Under the pieces are notes generated by a model. That model saw only the letters and a program-made list of their open reading frames with translations, was not told the DNA's origin and searched no databases. A stretch of 40,038 nucleotides of DNA from DATLFA01 sp039934635 (GTDB lineage: Bacteria; Actinomycetota; Acidimicrobiia; Acidimicrobiales; WLNW01): the NCBI GenBank assembly GCA_039934635.1, contig JBDTLT010000024.1, positions 1 to 40,038 on the forward strand, read 5' to 3'. Both the position numbers and the translations under genes were made by a program. Shown in pieces: positions 17,477 through 25,848 of this stretch (positions within the stretch are counted from its first letter, which is position 1; every line of letters starts with the position of its first letter).

Positions 17477-18142
17477 CACCACCGCAACCGCGGCCACCAG
17501 ACCGAAGGCAACGGCGGCGTCGATCCAGTAGTGATTCGCCGTGGCAACGATGGCGAGCAGAGTGACCGCGGGGTGGAGGATCGCCACGAGGCTGCGCCGC
17601 GTCCGCCGGATGCCGATGAAACTCGCGGCAACGATCACGGCCCAACCGAAGTGAAGCGACGGCATGGCGGCGTATTGATTGGCGACCGAGTCGTTTGTGT
17701 CGGCGCTGTAGATGTTCGGTCCGTACTCGCGAAGCGTGTCGACAAAGCCATGTTGCGGCAGCATTCGTGGCGGCGCAAGCGGGTAGGCCACGTGGATCGC
17801 GAGCGCGATCGCGGTGACCGCGATCATCCACGTGCGGATCGTCCGGTAGTGCCCGGGATGCCGAGCCAACACCCAGATCACGAAGATCGCAGTGAGGGGG
17901 AAATGGACGAAGACGTAGTACCGGTTGAGGAACGCGACCACGGTATCACTGTGCAGGGTGAGGCTCTGCAGTCCGCCCTCGGAGAAGATGTGCAGGTCGC
18001 GCTCGACACGCACGACGCGGCCGGCGTTGGCGACCGCCTGCGCGGTGTCGTTTCTTGTGAGGTACCGAATCTGGCGATATCCGAAGAAGACCGTCACGAT
18101 CAGGGCGAGTTCGCGGAGCGGGCGTAAGCGGATGGCGTCCAT
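17120..18142 (-). CDS. PAP2-superfamily phosphatase (membrane), antisense-overlapping tail
   Basis: This 340-residue protein has about six membrane segments and PAP2-type catalytic motifs: a Pro/Arg stretch YPLAPPRMLP near 120, PSLHFGW at 161-167 and ANHYWIDAAVA at 202-212, where His204 would be the phospho-accepting His and Asp208 its partner. It resembles the PAP2_3/inositolphosphotransferase-like group that acts on lipid or polyprenyl phosphates at the outer face. The recognisable domain ends at about residue 222, exactly where the convergent BTAD gene stops on the other strand. The remaining 118 residues are encoded wholly antisense to that gene and look like a soluble tail without motifs. 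No in-frame stop intervenes. No Shine-Dalgarno is evident at ATG 18142. Confidence 0.82.
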   Translation of the reverse strand: MDAIRLRPLRELALIVTVFFGYRQIRYLTRNDTAQAVANAGRVVRVERDLHIFSEGGLQSLTLHSDTVVAFLNRYYVFVHFPLTAIFVIWVLARHPGHYRTIRTWMIAVTAIALAIHVAYPLAPPRMLPQHGFVDTLREYGPNIYSADTNDSVANQYAAMPSLHFGWAVIVAASFIGIRRTRRSLVAILHPAVTLLAIVATANHYWIDAAVAFGLVAAVAVVLGRQRRGGDQRHLGVGLFAHPRITGCVRDLDGLLGGPPRVIGLARVTARFAEIDPAQRRLADADVARTLLEGFDGSAQMAPTLRNVAQTQVHEPGGSEGVAVDDWHEALTARRECRAS

Positions 18143-18270
18143 GAGGTGGATGGTGAACCCGGTCGCTCGCGTGCCGCTGATTTTCCGCTGACGTCGCAGC
18201 CACAGGCCTCAATTGGGCCTGGTCAGACCGCATATGGGAGCCGTAATGCGCCACCGCAACGCGGTAACGT

Positions 18271-18287
18271 GCGGCAGAATCTGCCGC
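18271..18287 (+). promoter_or_regulatory. inverted repeat abutting the GNAT start codon
   Basis: GCGGCAG-AAT-CTGCCGC is a perfect 7-bp inverted repeat whose last base touches ATG 18288. It could be a repressor operator, since CAGAAT inside it is a weak -10 candidate 7 nt before the ATG. It could also be an RNA hairpin hiding the start. Confidence 0.4.
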
Positions 18288-18737
18288 ATGCCCTCCGTGA
18301 CGATCAGACCCCTCGGCGCCGGTGATGAACAACGCTGGCGCGAACTCTGGGATGGATACCTTCAATTTTACGAGACGGTGCTTGCTCCCGGCGTCACCGA
18401 CGTCTTGTGGCAACGTCTACTCGACCCCGCGCCAGATCCGCACGGCTTGTGCGCCGTCGACGAGAGTGGCGCACCAATCGGATTCGTCCTCTATCAACAT
18501 CAGCGCACCACGTGGCTCGTCGAGGACTGCATCTATCTCGAAGACCTCTACGTCGACGCATCGGCGCGTCGCACGGGTGCAGGACGGGCGCTGATCGAAG
18601 CCGTCTTTCGGGTCGCCGCCGACGAAAACCTCACCGAGGTGTATTGGCTGACGCAGGACTTCAACCACACGGCGCGCAAGCTGTACGACACCGTCGCGAC
18701 GCGCACACCGTTCGTCAAGTACAAGCGGGTGCTCTGA
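18288..18737 (+). CDS. GNAT-family N-acetyltransferase
   Basis: This 149-residue protein shows the GNAT fold. An N-terminal strand (SVTIRPL) and helix (DEQRWRELWDGYLQFYE) are followed by strand 4 with LEDLYVDASARRTGAGRALIE, where RRTGAG is the acetyl-CoA pyrophosphate-binding Q/R-x-x-G-x-G/A loop, and a C-terminal AxKLYDxV region. It should transfer an acetyl group to an amine on a small molecule or protein; the substrate is unknown. I chose ATG 18288 because homology begins there. The longer frame from 18213 adds 25 residues without a match and would include the inverted repeat. It lies between the divergent PAP2 gene and a convergent NicO gene 9 bp beyond its stop. Confidence 0.88.
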   Translation: MPSVTIRPLGAGDEQRWRELWDGYLQFYETVLAPGVTDVLWQRLLDPAPDPHGLCAVDESGAPIGFVLYQHQRTTWLVEDCIYLEDLYVDASARRTGAGRALIEAVFRVAADENLTEVYWLTQDFNHTARKLYDTVATRTPFVKYKRVL

Positions 18738-18746
18738 CAGCCGCGC

Positions 18747-20387
18747 CTATACGAGCGCGAGGCTGCGAACGGCAAGACCGAGCCCGACGACGAACACCAG
18801 CGACGCGGTGGCATACGGCGCGACGTGGCCCCAGCGGCGCAGTACCGCCCGAGCCCGTCCTTCGCGGGGGGTCCGCGCGGCGTAGCGATCGCGCAGTCGC
18901 ACGAGGAGCACGCCGGCCAAGGTGAGCGTGCCCGCCATGCCGACGCCGTACGCGATGACCAGGATCACGCCGAAGACCGTGCGACCCAACGCGATTGCCG
19001 ACAGCAACACGACCAGCGCGGACGGGCTGGGGACGAGACCCCCGGCGACGCCCATGCCGAGCAATCCGCGTCGTGAGACCTGCTGGCGCGGAGTCTCGAC
19101 GGTCTGCACCGCCGAGCGCGCGGGATCGCGCACCAGGAGCGCCGTGTTGCCGCTCGGATGCGCATGACCGTGACCGTGGTCGTGGTGGTCGTGCGAATGG
19201 CCGTGGTCGTGGTGGTCGTGGTGGTCGTGTTTGTGATGGTCGGGTTGGCGCGGCACCGGCGGTGCGTGCACGTGACCGCCCGCGCCGTGGGTGTGGCCGT
19301 GCCACCCTCGGTCTCCCCTCCGCGCGTACCGCACCAGGTTGACACCGAGGCCGGCGATCAACAGACCACTCACCAGTCCGAGCCAGCCCAGTACGACCTC
19401 ACCGGCGAGCGACGACGAGAGTGTCAGCGCCAGGCCGAGGGCAAGGACACCGCCGGTATGCGTTGCGGTGACCGTCGTACCGACGAGCACCGCGTCGCGG
19501 ACCGACCCTTGCGTGCCCGCGATGTAGGCCGCCATCACCGTCTTGCCGTGTCCCGGCAACATCGCGTGCGACGCGCCGACCACCAGCGCCATGCTGATCG
19601 CCAGCAGTCCGACGCCGAGCGTGAGGTGCTTGCGTCCGACCAGATCGTTGAACGACGTATTGAGACGCTCGGCGACGCGGTTGAACGGGCCGATGCCCTT
19701 GATCGACAACTCGTGCTTCGGCTTCGGGGTCGTCGTCGCGGGCGCTGCGCTCGCCCCCGGACGAGTGTCGAGGGAGACCTTCTTGACGGCGAGGGGCGAG
19801 CTCAAGAGATCGGTCGGGTAATTCTCGAGCCGTCCACTGATGCTCTCGGTCGGCACCGGCGAGTTCACCAGCGTCACACCGTCGCCCACCGCGGTGATCT
19901 CGTGCCAGCCCACTCGATCGGCGAGGAACGAGTCCGCGAGCACCACCGACCGAGCCACCGACGCATCGATGAGCGCTTCGAGCTTGCATTCGAGTCGGCC
20001 GGTGGGTAGCGAGGCCTGCCCGGTGCGAAATTCGAACGACGTCGATGTGACGGTCACCGGCGTCGGCTGACCGTCGACGGTGAGAGTGACTGCGTCGTTC
20101 AACGCGTCGCATTGCGACCGGCCGTACTGCGCCAGCTCGGCGGGCGATGTCGTGCCGTCGTGATCGGTGTCGACGGAACCCTTGGTCTGCGCAGTGGGAA
20201 TCTCGGCGGTGTCGACGACCGCGTCGTCGACGATGCGATCGGGCAGAACCGTCAGGCCATGGAAGTGATTCACGCTGAGATTGCCCAATGGGTGTGCACT
20301 CGCGGTACCCGGGAACGCCCCGACACAGACCACGAGCGCAGTGATGCCGAGCAGAACACGTAACCATCGCCGGCGCGTTGACATCAT
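18747..20387 (-). CDS. NicO-family nickel/cobalt transporter with His-rich loop
   Basis: This 546-residue membrane protein starts with a cleavable signal peptide (to about residue 31, PGTASA|HPLGN) and a soluble N-terminal domain of about 200 residues exposed outside. About six to seven helices follow, with the family motif HAMLPGHGKT near residue 285, THTGGVLALG and the late VPSPSALVVLL. Between them lies a His/Asp-rich loop (about 385-425, runs of HDHH and HGHSHDHH), a metal-binding feature typical of RcnA/NicO proteins, which move Ni, Co or related ions. Direction of transport cannot be decided from sequence. ATG 20387 overlaps the TPR gene stop (ATGA), tying it to the DUF4331/TPR pair upstream. 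It converges with the GNAT gene. Confidence 0.88.
   Translation of the reverse strand: MMSTRRRWLRVLLGITALVVCVGAFPGTASAHPLGNLSVNHFHGLTVLPDRIVDDAVVDTAEIPTAQTKGSVDTDHDGTTSPAELAQYGRSQCDALNDAVTLTVDGQPTPVTVTSTSFEFRTGQASLPTGRLECKLEALIDASVARSVVLADSFLADRVGWHEITAVGDGVTLVNSPVPTESISGRLENYPTDLLSSPLAVKKVSLDTRPGASAAPATTTPKPKHELSIKGIGPFNRVAERLNTSFNDLVGRKHLTLGVGLLAISMALVVGASHAMLPGHGKTVMAAYIAGTQGSVRDAVLVGTTVTATHTGGVLALGLALTLSSSLAGEVVLGWLGLVSGLLIAGLGVNLVRYARRGDRGWHGHTHGAGGHVHAPPVPRQPDHHKHDHHDHHDHGHSHDHHDHGHGHAHPSGNTALLVRDPARSAVQTVETPRQQVSRRGLLGMGVAGGLVPSPSALVVLLSAIALGRTVFGVILVIAYGVGMAGTLTLAGVLLVRLRDRYAARTPREGRARAVLRRWGHVAPYATASLVFVVGLGLAVRSLALV
19165..19244 (-). repeat. His-codon-rich simple repeat in the NicO gene
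   Basis: The plus strand repeats GTGGTCGTG-like units; on the coding strand these are CAC/GAC codons of the His-rich loop. The repetition follows from the protein sequence, though it could change length by slippage in multiples of three. Confidence 0.7.
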
Positions 20388-21724
20388 GCACTCGCTCCCA
20401 GAGTCGTCAAGGTCTGTCGCGCCATTGGTGCCGCGAGCGGATCGAAGGACGGATTGATGCTCAGCGCGGTGGTGAGCTCGGTGCGAGCCGCGTCGGCCCT
20501 ACCCAGCGCCAGGTTGATCATCCCGGCGTGATAGTGCGTGAGCGCGGACCGCGTACCGAGCTCGAGGGCCTTTCGCACTTCGGTCAGAGCTTCTTGGTCG
20601 CGGCCATTGGCGTGCAGCGCCCACGCGTACGCATCGTGCATCACGAAGAACGGCCGAGTCGCGATCCCTCGTTCTGCGCTCGATAGCGCGGCCACCGGCT
20701 CTCCCCGATCGATCGAGAACAACGTCATGGTGGCGTCGGGCTCGACGCCGTTGGCGGCGAAGAGTTCTTGGGTCGTCTCGACAACCTGGTACTGCGTTTG
20801 TGCCTCGGCCGTACGGCCGATCGATTCGAGGAAGATGCCGAACTCGAGCACCACGCCTGGTTCGGGAGCGCGAGACACCACCGCGCGGTAGTCGTCGATG
20901 GCGGTGAGGTGTTGTCCGAGCGCCGCCTCGGCCTTGGCCTTGCCCGCGAGTGCCTGGATATCGGTCGGCGACGCCGACAGCGCTTGCCGATAGCGACCGA
21001 GCGCGGCATTCGCATCGCCGTTGTTGAAGTCGAGTTCACCGAGATAGAACAACGCGAACGCGCGGTCCGATGGAGTGGGTGCGACATCGAGCGCCTTTTG
21101 CATCAGCGTGCGAGCGCCATCGGTGTCGCCGCGCAACTCGCGCAGGTACGACTGGCGCGAGTACGAGCTCGTGTCGGGGCGCAGGCTCACCATCTTGGCG
21201 ATTGCCGCGTCTGCTTCTGAATAGCGCCCGAGTTGCACCAACGCGTCGCCGAGCGCGCCGTAGAGCACGGCGCTCGAAGAGTTCAGCGTCAGACCCTTGC
21301 GCGCTTGCGCCTCTGCCGCGGCGAAGTCATGCCGCGCCGACGCGAGAGCCGAGAGTCCGGCGTACGCGAGGAAGTTGTCGACGTCGTTGATGCTCAGCGA
21401 CTTTTCGAATGAACCTTGCGCCTTGGGATAGAAGTCACTGTTGACGGTGATCTTGGCCTGCTGCACGTAGGCGAGGCCGAGCGTGGCCCACGCGGGATAG
21501 TCGTTGGGCACCTTGGTCAAGTGCGCCTGCAGATTCGAGATCGTCGTTTCGATCGACGTGCTCGACGCTCGCGCCAAGCCGGTCGCGGCCGCCGCGGAGA
21601 CTGCGTTGGTGCCGCCGCCATCGGCTACGACCGCATCACCCGAACGGCGAACGCCGAAAATGCCGCCCGCGACTGCGGCGGCTGTCAGTGTCGCAACTGC
21701 GACCAGAATTGTGCGTTTCCTCAC
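20384..21724 (-). CDS. exported tetratricopeptide-repeat protein
   Basis: The product has 446 residues. A basic start and hydrophobic segment (KRTILVAVATLTAAAVAGGIFG) act as signal anchor or signal peptide. About nine TPR-type helix pairs fill the rest, recognisable by repeats such as YPAWATLGLAYVQ, AVLYGALGDALVQLGRYSEA and FYLGELDFNNGDANAALGRY. TPR arrays mediate protein contacts, here probably outside or at the outer face of the membrane. GTG 21724 has a GGGAGA Shine-Dalgarno. The gene follows the DUF4331 gene after 82 bp containing a strong hairpin and overlaps the NicO transporter (ATGA). It may scaffold the secreted DUF4331 protein and the transporter; this is inferred from gene order only. 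Confidence 0.85.
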   Translation of the reverse strand: MRKRTILVAVATLTAAAVAGGIFGVRRSGDAVVADGGGTNAVSAAAATGLARASSTSIETTISNLQAHLTKVPNDYPAWATLGLAYVQQAKITVNSDFYPKAQGSFEKSLSINDVDNFLAYAGLSALASARHDFAAAEAQARKGLTLNSSSAVLYGALGDALVQLGRYSEADAAIAKMVSLRPDTSSYSRQSYLRELRGDTDGARTLMQKALDVAPTPSDRAFALFYLGELDFNNGDANAALGRYRQALSASPTDIQALAGKAKAEAALGQHLTAIDDYRAVVSRAPEPGVVLEFGIFLESIGRTAEAQTQYQVVETTQELFAANGVEPDATMTLFSIDRGEPVAALSSAERGIATRPFFVMHDAYAWALHANGRDQEALTEVRKALELGTRSALTHYHAGMINLALGRADAARTELTTALSINPSFDPLAAPMARQTLTTLGASA

Positions 21725-21754
21725 GGTCGTCTCCCGATCATCGCCATTGCTCGC

Positions 21755-21792
21755 AGGGTGAGCTGTCCGAATTTCTTCGGACAGCCCACCCT
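21755..21792 (-). terminator. strong stem-loop between DUF4331 and TPR genes
   Basis: A 10-bp perfect arm pair (GCTGTCCGAA / TTCGGACAGC) with a TTTC loop on the plus strand is extended, past one mismatch, by AGGGTG/CACCCT, giving about 16 paired bases. No T-run follows on either strand. It sits directly behind the DUF4331 stop and ahead of the TPR GTG, so it may be a terminator, an mRNA stabiliser or an attenuator giving the first gene more product. Confidence 0.6.
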
Positions 21793-21806
21793 CTGGAAGC
21801 GGATGA

Positions 21807-24350
21807 TCAGCCCGCCACGCCGATGCTGCCGTCGGGGTAGTACCCGTCGACGTCAGCTACCAGGTGGACGCTGTTCTGGGTGTAGATGCACACCCGGCCG
21901 CCATCGCCGACCTTCGCCGAGACGAGGTTGGAGATCGCACCGGCTTGGAAGTTGATGTTCGACGTATCGGGACGGGGTGAGCCGCACGGATACACGGTGG
22001 CCCAACCGGGACCGTCAGGATCGACGGCGGTGAGGTTGAGCAACACCGATGCCGCGGTTGCGGGGATCTGTGACGTGCCGAACCCGGTGACCTTGACCTC
22101 GACCGTCTGTCCGCCCGTGGGCTTCAGACCGGAGTAACCGACCTGGCTTGCCGGCCTCGAGTCGAGCACTCGCTCGGGTACTAGCGGCGTGTAGTTCGAC
22201 GTGACCGGTTCGTAGCCCTGCAGGTCGACGATGATGTCCGTCGTGCCCTGTGTGTAGATGCACACGTTGCCGCCGGTGCCGACCTTGGCCGCCACGAGGT
22301 TGGCCCGCACTTGACCGACCGCGGTGTTCGCGCTCGATGCCAAAGGCTGTGCCGATCCGCACGGGTAGACCGTGATGAATCCGTTGCCGAGAGCATTGAT
22401 CGTCGTGACGTTGAGGAACACTGCCTTGGCATCAGCCGGCACATTCGCGGTGCCGGTGCCGGTGACCTTCAGCGTCAACGTCTGCCCGCCCGCGGGCTTG
22501 GTGCCCGTGCGGGTGTCGAGCATGCGCTCGGCGTTCACGCCCACATAGGACGACCCTGCCGGATGGAATCCCGCGAGGTCGGCAATGAGGTCGGTGGACA
22601 GCGACGTATACAGGCACACCGAGCCGTCGGCCGCCAATGGAGCGGACACGAGGTTCGCCGTGATCTCACCGGGGCGAGGGTTGAAGCTCGAGGCCGTCGG
22701 TCGTGTCTTGTCGCACGCATATGCGGTGACGAAACCGAAGCCTTCGCTGTTGACCGCAGTGAGGTTCAACAGTGCGCTGGTGGCATTGCTCGGTACGCCG
22801 GCGACACCGGCGACTTGCACCTTGACCACTGCACCGGCCGCGGGCCGGGCACCGGCACGGGTGTCCAACAAACGCGTCGGGGTGGGCGACACGAGTTCTG
22901 GTGCCCGAGGCGGCTGCGCGGGCCCGCCGTTCACTGCCGCCACGTTGGGCAGCGCGACGTACGGGAACGCGTTGCTGAAGGCCCGGTCGTTGCGATCAAC
23001 CGCATCGCCCTTGGCCAACGGAGCAACGATGCCACTCACTGCCGCGCCTTCGACTGCCTGAACGGCGATGTCGATGACATCGTCGGTGAGGCGGCGTCCG
23101 TTCGGGAAGCCTTGGAAGTCACCGGCGAGAACGCCGAGACGACTCGGCGAAGCCGCAACGGGGATCGCCATGTTCAGTCGCAGCATTTCCGATGGACGGA
23201 AATTGCCGGGGACCACGTCGGCGTTGACAAGCTGCGAATTGAGATCAGCATCAATCGGACCGTTGAAGGCGTTGCTCGTGGTTATACCGGTGAGGAAGAT
23301 CTCGAACAGGTCGGTGCGCGGCGTTGCCGGGGCCGGGATGCCGTAGACCGTCTCGATGACATGCGGCAGGATCGGGTCGTTGACCTTGTCCACTACTGCT
23401 TGGATGCCGGCATCGCCCACGGGAGCGAGCCCGTTGAAGGCGTCCTTGAGCGCCAACGGAATGACGACCTCGTTCACCAACGGGTTGCCCAGGCGTGAGA
23501 CCTGGGTGCCGTTGCGGTCAGTCGTGCTCCAGATGCCGATCGCCGGGTTGGTGGTGGCGTTGCCGTTCAGCGCGAGCACGCTCTTGGGTACCTGCAACGC
23601 GATCGTGTTCACGTTGTAGCCCGCGAGTGTGTCTTGGCCGGCCTCCGACAGATTGCCGCCGTACAGCAAATCGAAGACGCGCAAGTCGGCGAAGAACGGA
23701 TCGTCGGCTTGACCGGCATAGGTCTTGCCGCCGCCGGGCAGTGCAACGGTTGCCTGCGAACGCAGCACGCCGTAGTCGGGTGTGGACGCGGGGCCCACGA
23801 GCGACGGCGCTGCCTGAACATCGGTCAGTAGCGTGGTTGTGACATTCGAGGCGTTCGTGACCGTGAGCGTGTAGGTCTGATACACGTTGAGGTCGGGATC
23901 AGTGAGCGACGTGATCGGACCCGTGTTGTACAAGAACTGATTCGGATCGCGACGATGTGTCGTGAACACCCACCGATAGGTGAGATCGGGAACCGCATCA
24001 CCGTTGTTGTCGATCTTGATCGTGTACGACGTGTTCGTCGACGCGTCGGCCCAGTCGTAGAAGTTGGGGCCGCCATTGGGCTCTTCGAACGGGATCCAGT
24101 TGGCGACGATCGTCACCGTGCTGGGGTCGTCCGGGCTGGTGAATGCGTAGAGGTCGGTATTGTCCGCGCGAGGGTCGCCCGCGATCAGCGGGGCCTCTCT
24201 GTGGCTCGACGCGGATGATGCGAACGGTCCACCGTTGGTCGCGAATGCTCCGGCCGCAAGCGCGGAGAGCGAGCCGACAGCGGCTACGGTCCTCCATCGA
24301 CGGCGGCGAGATCGCCGGGATTGATCGGGTGTGTCTGCCCTAGTTGACAT
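21807..24350 (-). CDS. secreted DUF4331 protein with three C-terminal RLLDTR repeats
   Basis: This 847-residue protein begins with a basic signal region (SRRSRRRRWRTVAAVGSLSALAAG) and the DUF4331 hallmark SSHREAPLIAGDPRADNTDLYAF. The DUF4331 domain (to about residue 480) includes NWIPFEEPNGGPNFY and the DLRVFDLLYGG region. Three repeats of about 115 residues follow, starting near 493, 607 and 725 with RLLDTR, RMLDTR and RVLDSR; each has LN.TA/T, a Cys pair (YxCxxxxP ... VCxYT) and a D(L/V)xG(F/Y) end. These repeats are common on secreted proteins of Acidimicrobiia and may anchor to the surface. ATG 24350 is preferred because GGAG lies 8 nt before it. DUF4331 has no established activity. The TPR and NicO genes follow on the same strand. 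Confidence 0.88.
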   Translation of the reverse strand: MSTRADTPDQSRRSRRRRWRTVAAVGSLSALAAGAFATNGGPFASSASSHREAPLIAGDPRADNTDLYAFTSPDDPSTVTIVANWIPFEEPNGGPNFYDWADASTNTSYTIKIDNNGDAVPDLTYRWVFTTHRRDPNQFLYNTGPITSLTDPDLNVYQTYTLTVTNASNVTTTLLTDVQAAPSLVGPASTPDYGVLRSQATVALPGGGKTYAGQADDPFFADLRVFDLLYGGNLSEAGQDTLAGYNVNTIALQVPKSVLALNGNATTNPAIGIWSTTDRNGTQVSRLGNPLVNEVVIPLALKDAFNGLAPVGDAGIQAVVDKVNDPILPHVIETVYGIPAPATPRTDLFEIFLTGITTSNAFNGPIDADLNSQLVNADVVPGNFRPSEMLRLNMAIPVAASPSRLGVLAGDFQGFPNGRRLTDDVIDIAVQAVEGAAVSGIVAPLAKGDAVDRNDRAFSNAFPYVALPNVAAVNGGPAQPPRAPELVSPTPTRLLDTRAGARPAAGAVVKVQVAGVAGVPSNATSALLNLTAVNSEGFGFVTAYACDKTRPTASSFNPRPGEITANLVSAPLAADGSVCLYTSLSTDLIADLAGFHPAGSSYVGVNAERMLDTRTGTKPAGGQTLTLKVTGTGTANVPADAKAVFLNVTTINALGNGFITVYPCGSAQPLASSANTAVGQVRANLVAAKVGTGGNVCIYTQGTTDIIVDLQGYEPVTSNYTPLVPERVLDSRPASQVGYSGLKPTGGQTVEVKVTGFGTSQIPATAASVLLNLTAVDPDGPGWATVYPCGSPRPDTSNINFQAGAISNLVSAKVGDGGRVCIYTQNSVHLVADVDGYYPDGSIGVAG

Positions 24351-24517
24351 ATGGCGCTCCGTTTGTTGACATCGAGACTTCTGGTTCCGCACTAGTACGG
24401 CGCCGACAGTCCAAACGGATTACGCCAGGTGGTGATTTTCGTCAGCGACGGCTGCTGGGCGACCCAAAACCGTGACCGACCCCAGCAAAGTCCCCGCCGA
24501 GTCGCTAGAACACGGCG
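24351..24517. other. divergent intergenic region, DUF4331 / P450
   Basis: These 167 bp separate two divergent starts. The DUF4331 side has a Shine-Dalgarno. On the P450 side TAGAAC (24506-24511) lies 6 nt before ATG, an imperfect version of the leaderless pattern. I see no palindromic operator beyond the 8-bp GTACTAGT-type core and no terminator. Confidence 0.4.
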
Positions 24518-25765
24518 ATGACCGACCGGCAGGGCGAGCTCGCGACATTCGACCTCACCGATCTCGACAATTTCGCGGGCGGGTTCCCCCATCATCTGTT
24601 TGCGATCCACCGGCGCGAGCAACCCGTGTGGTGGCACGAGCCCACCGAGCACACGCCCGACGGCGAAGGCTTCTGGTCCGTTGCCAATCACGCCGAGACG
24701 CTCGAAGTGCTGCGCGACCCTGCTACCTACTCATCCGAGCGGGGCGGCGAACGGCTCTACGGCGGGACGCTCATACAAGACCTCCCCGTGGCCGGGCAGG
24801 TGCTGAACATGATGGACGATCCGCGCCACGCGCGAATCCGCCGTCTCGTGAGCTCGGGCCTGACGCCGCGGATGATTCGCCGCGTCGAACAAGACTTGCG
24901 AATACGCGCACGCGCCTTGTTCGATGCCATCGACGACACGCAACCATTCGACTTCGTCCACGAGGTCGCCGCCGAGCTCCCGATGCAGACGATCTGCCTG
25001 CTGCTCGGAGTACCCGAGAGCGAGCGTCACTGGCTCTTCGAGGCGGTCGAGCCGGGCTTCGACTTCCGCGGTTCGCGCAAATCCTTCGAGCCCGATGTCG
25101 GCGCCGCCGATGCGCGGGCGCGGATGTTCGCGTACGGCAACGAGCTCGTCGCCGAGAAACGGCGCAATCCCGGTGACGACATGCTCTCGATCGTGGTGCA
25201 CGCGAATCTCGACGACGCGGACCCGCCGCGCCTCACCGACGGCGAGTTGTACATGTTCTTCTCGCTGCTCTTCAGCGCGGGTGCAGAGACCACGCGCAAC
25301 GCAATCGCCGGTGGCCTCCTCGCGCTCGCCGAACGACCCGCACAGCTAAAGAGCCTGCGCGAGGACCCATCGTTGCTGGCGACGGCGGTCGACGAGATCG
25401 TGCGCTGGAGCTCGCCCTCGCCGTCCAAGCGCCGAACCGCAACGCGCGCGACCGTTCTGCGCGGTGTGCCGATCGCGGCGGGCGACAAGGTGGTCGTCTG
25501 GGAAGGATCGGCGAACCGCGACGAGGCCGTGTTCGAACGCGCCGACGACTTCGACATCGCCCGCGACCCCAACCCGCACGTGGGTTTCGGCCACGGCATC
25601 CACTACTGCCTGGGCGCGAACCTCGCACGACTCGAGATACGCGTGCTGTTCGAAGAGCTGCTCCCCCGCTTCGCCGGTGTGCGGGTCGTCCAACCGGTCG
25701 AGTGGACCCGCAGCAACCGCCACACCGGCATCCGTCACCTGATCGTCGAGCTCACGCACTCCTAG
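24518..25765 (+). CDS. cytochrome P450
   Basis: This 415-residue soluble P450 is complete: I-helix oxygen-activation motif GAETTR at 255-260, ExxR as EIVR at 293-296, and the heme loop FGHGIHYCLG with the thiolate ligand Cys364. NMMDDPRHARIRRLVSSGLTPR near 97-118 and WEGSANRDE near 328 resemble bacterial steroid/fatty-acid hydroxylases of the CYP125/CYP142-like clans, but the substrate is inferred only weakly. Electrons would come from a ferredoxin and reductase, neither of which is in the window. No Shine-Dalgarno precedes ATG 24518. An amidohydrolase and a SnoaL-like gene follow on the same strand, suggesting a small catabolic or modification cluster. Confidence 0.93.
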   Translation: MTDRQGELATFDLTDLDNFAGGFPHHLFAIHRREQPVWWHEPTEHTPDGEGFWSVANHAETLEVLRDPATYSSERGGERLYGGTLIQDLPVAGQVLNMMDDPRHARIRRLVSSGLTPRMIRRVEQDLRIRARALFDAIDDTQPFDFVHEVAAELPMQTICLLLGVPESERHWLFEAVEPGFDFRGSRKSFEPDVGAADARARMFAYGNELVAEKRRNPGDDMLSIVVHANLDDADPPRLTDGELYMFFSLLFSAGAETTRNAIAGGLLALAERPAQLKSLREDPSLLATAVDEIVRWSSPSPSKRRTATRATVLRGVPIAAGDKVVVWEGSANRDEAVFERADDFDIARDPNPHVGFGHGIHYCLGANLARLEIRVLFEELLPRFAGVRVVQPVEWTRSNRHTGIRHLIVELTHS

Positions 25766-25848
25766 GGGTCCGACGAACCAACCAACTACCCCGGCGAGTG
25801 CGATACTCCACAGCGCGCCGGCGCGTTCGGTGCACGAGGAGGGACGAC

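Noticed and set aside
19140..19290. Apparent microsatellite or CRISPR-like repetition of GTGGTCGTG units
   Set aside because: It is the His/Asp-rich metal-binding loop of the NicO protein; there are no spacers of constant length and no cas genes.
22311..23498. Long plus-strand frame (395 codons) opposite the DUF4331 gene
   Set aside because: Low-complexity composition, no motif, and full overlap with a well-supported gene.
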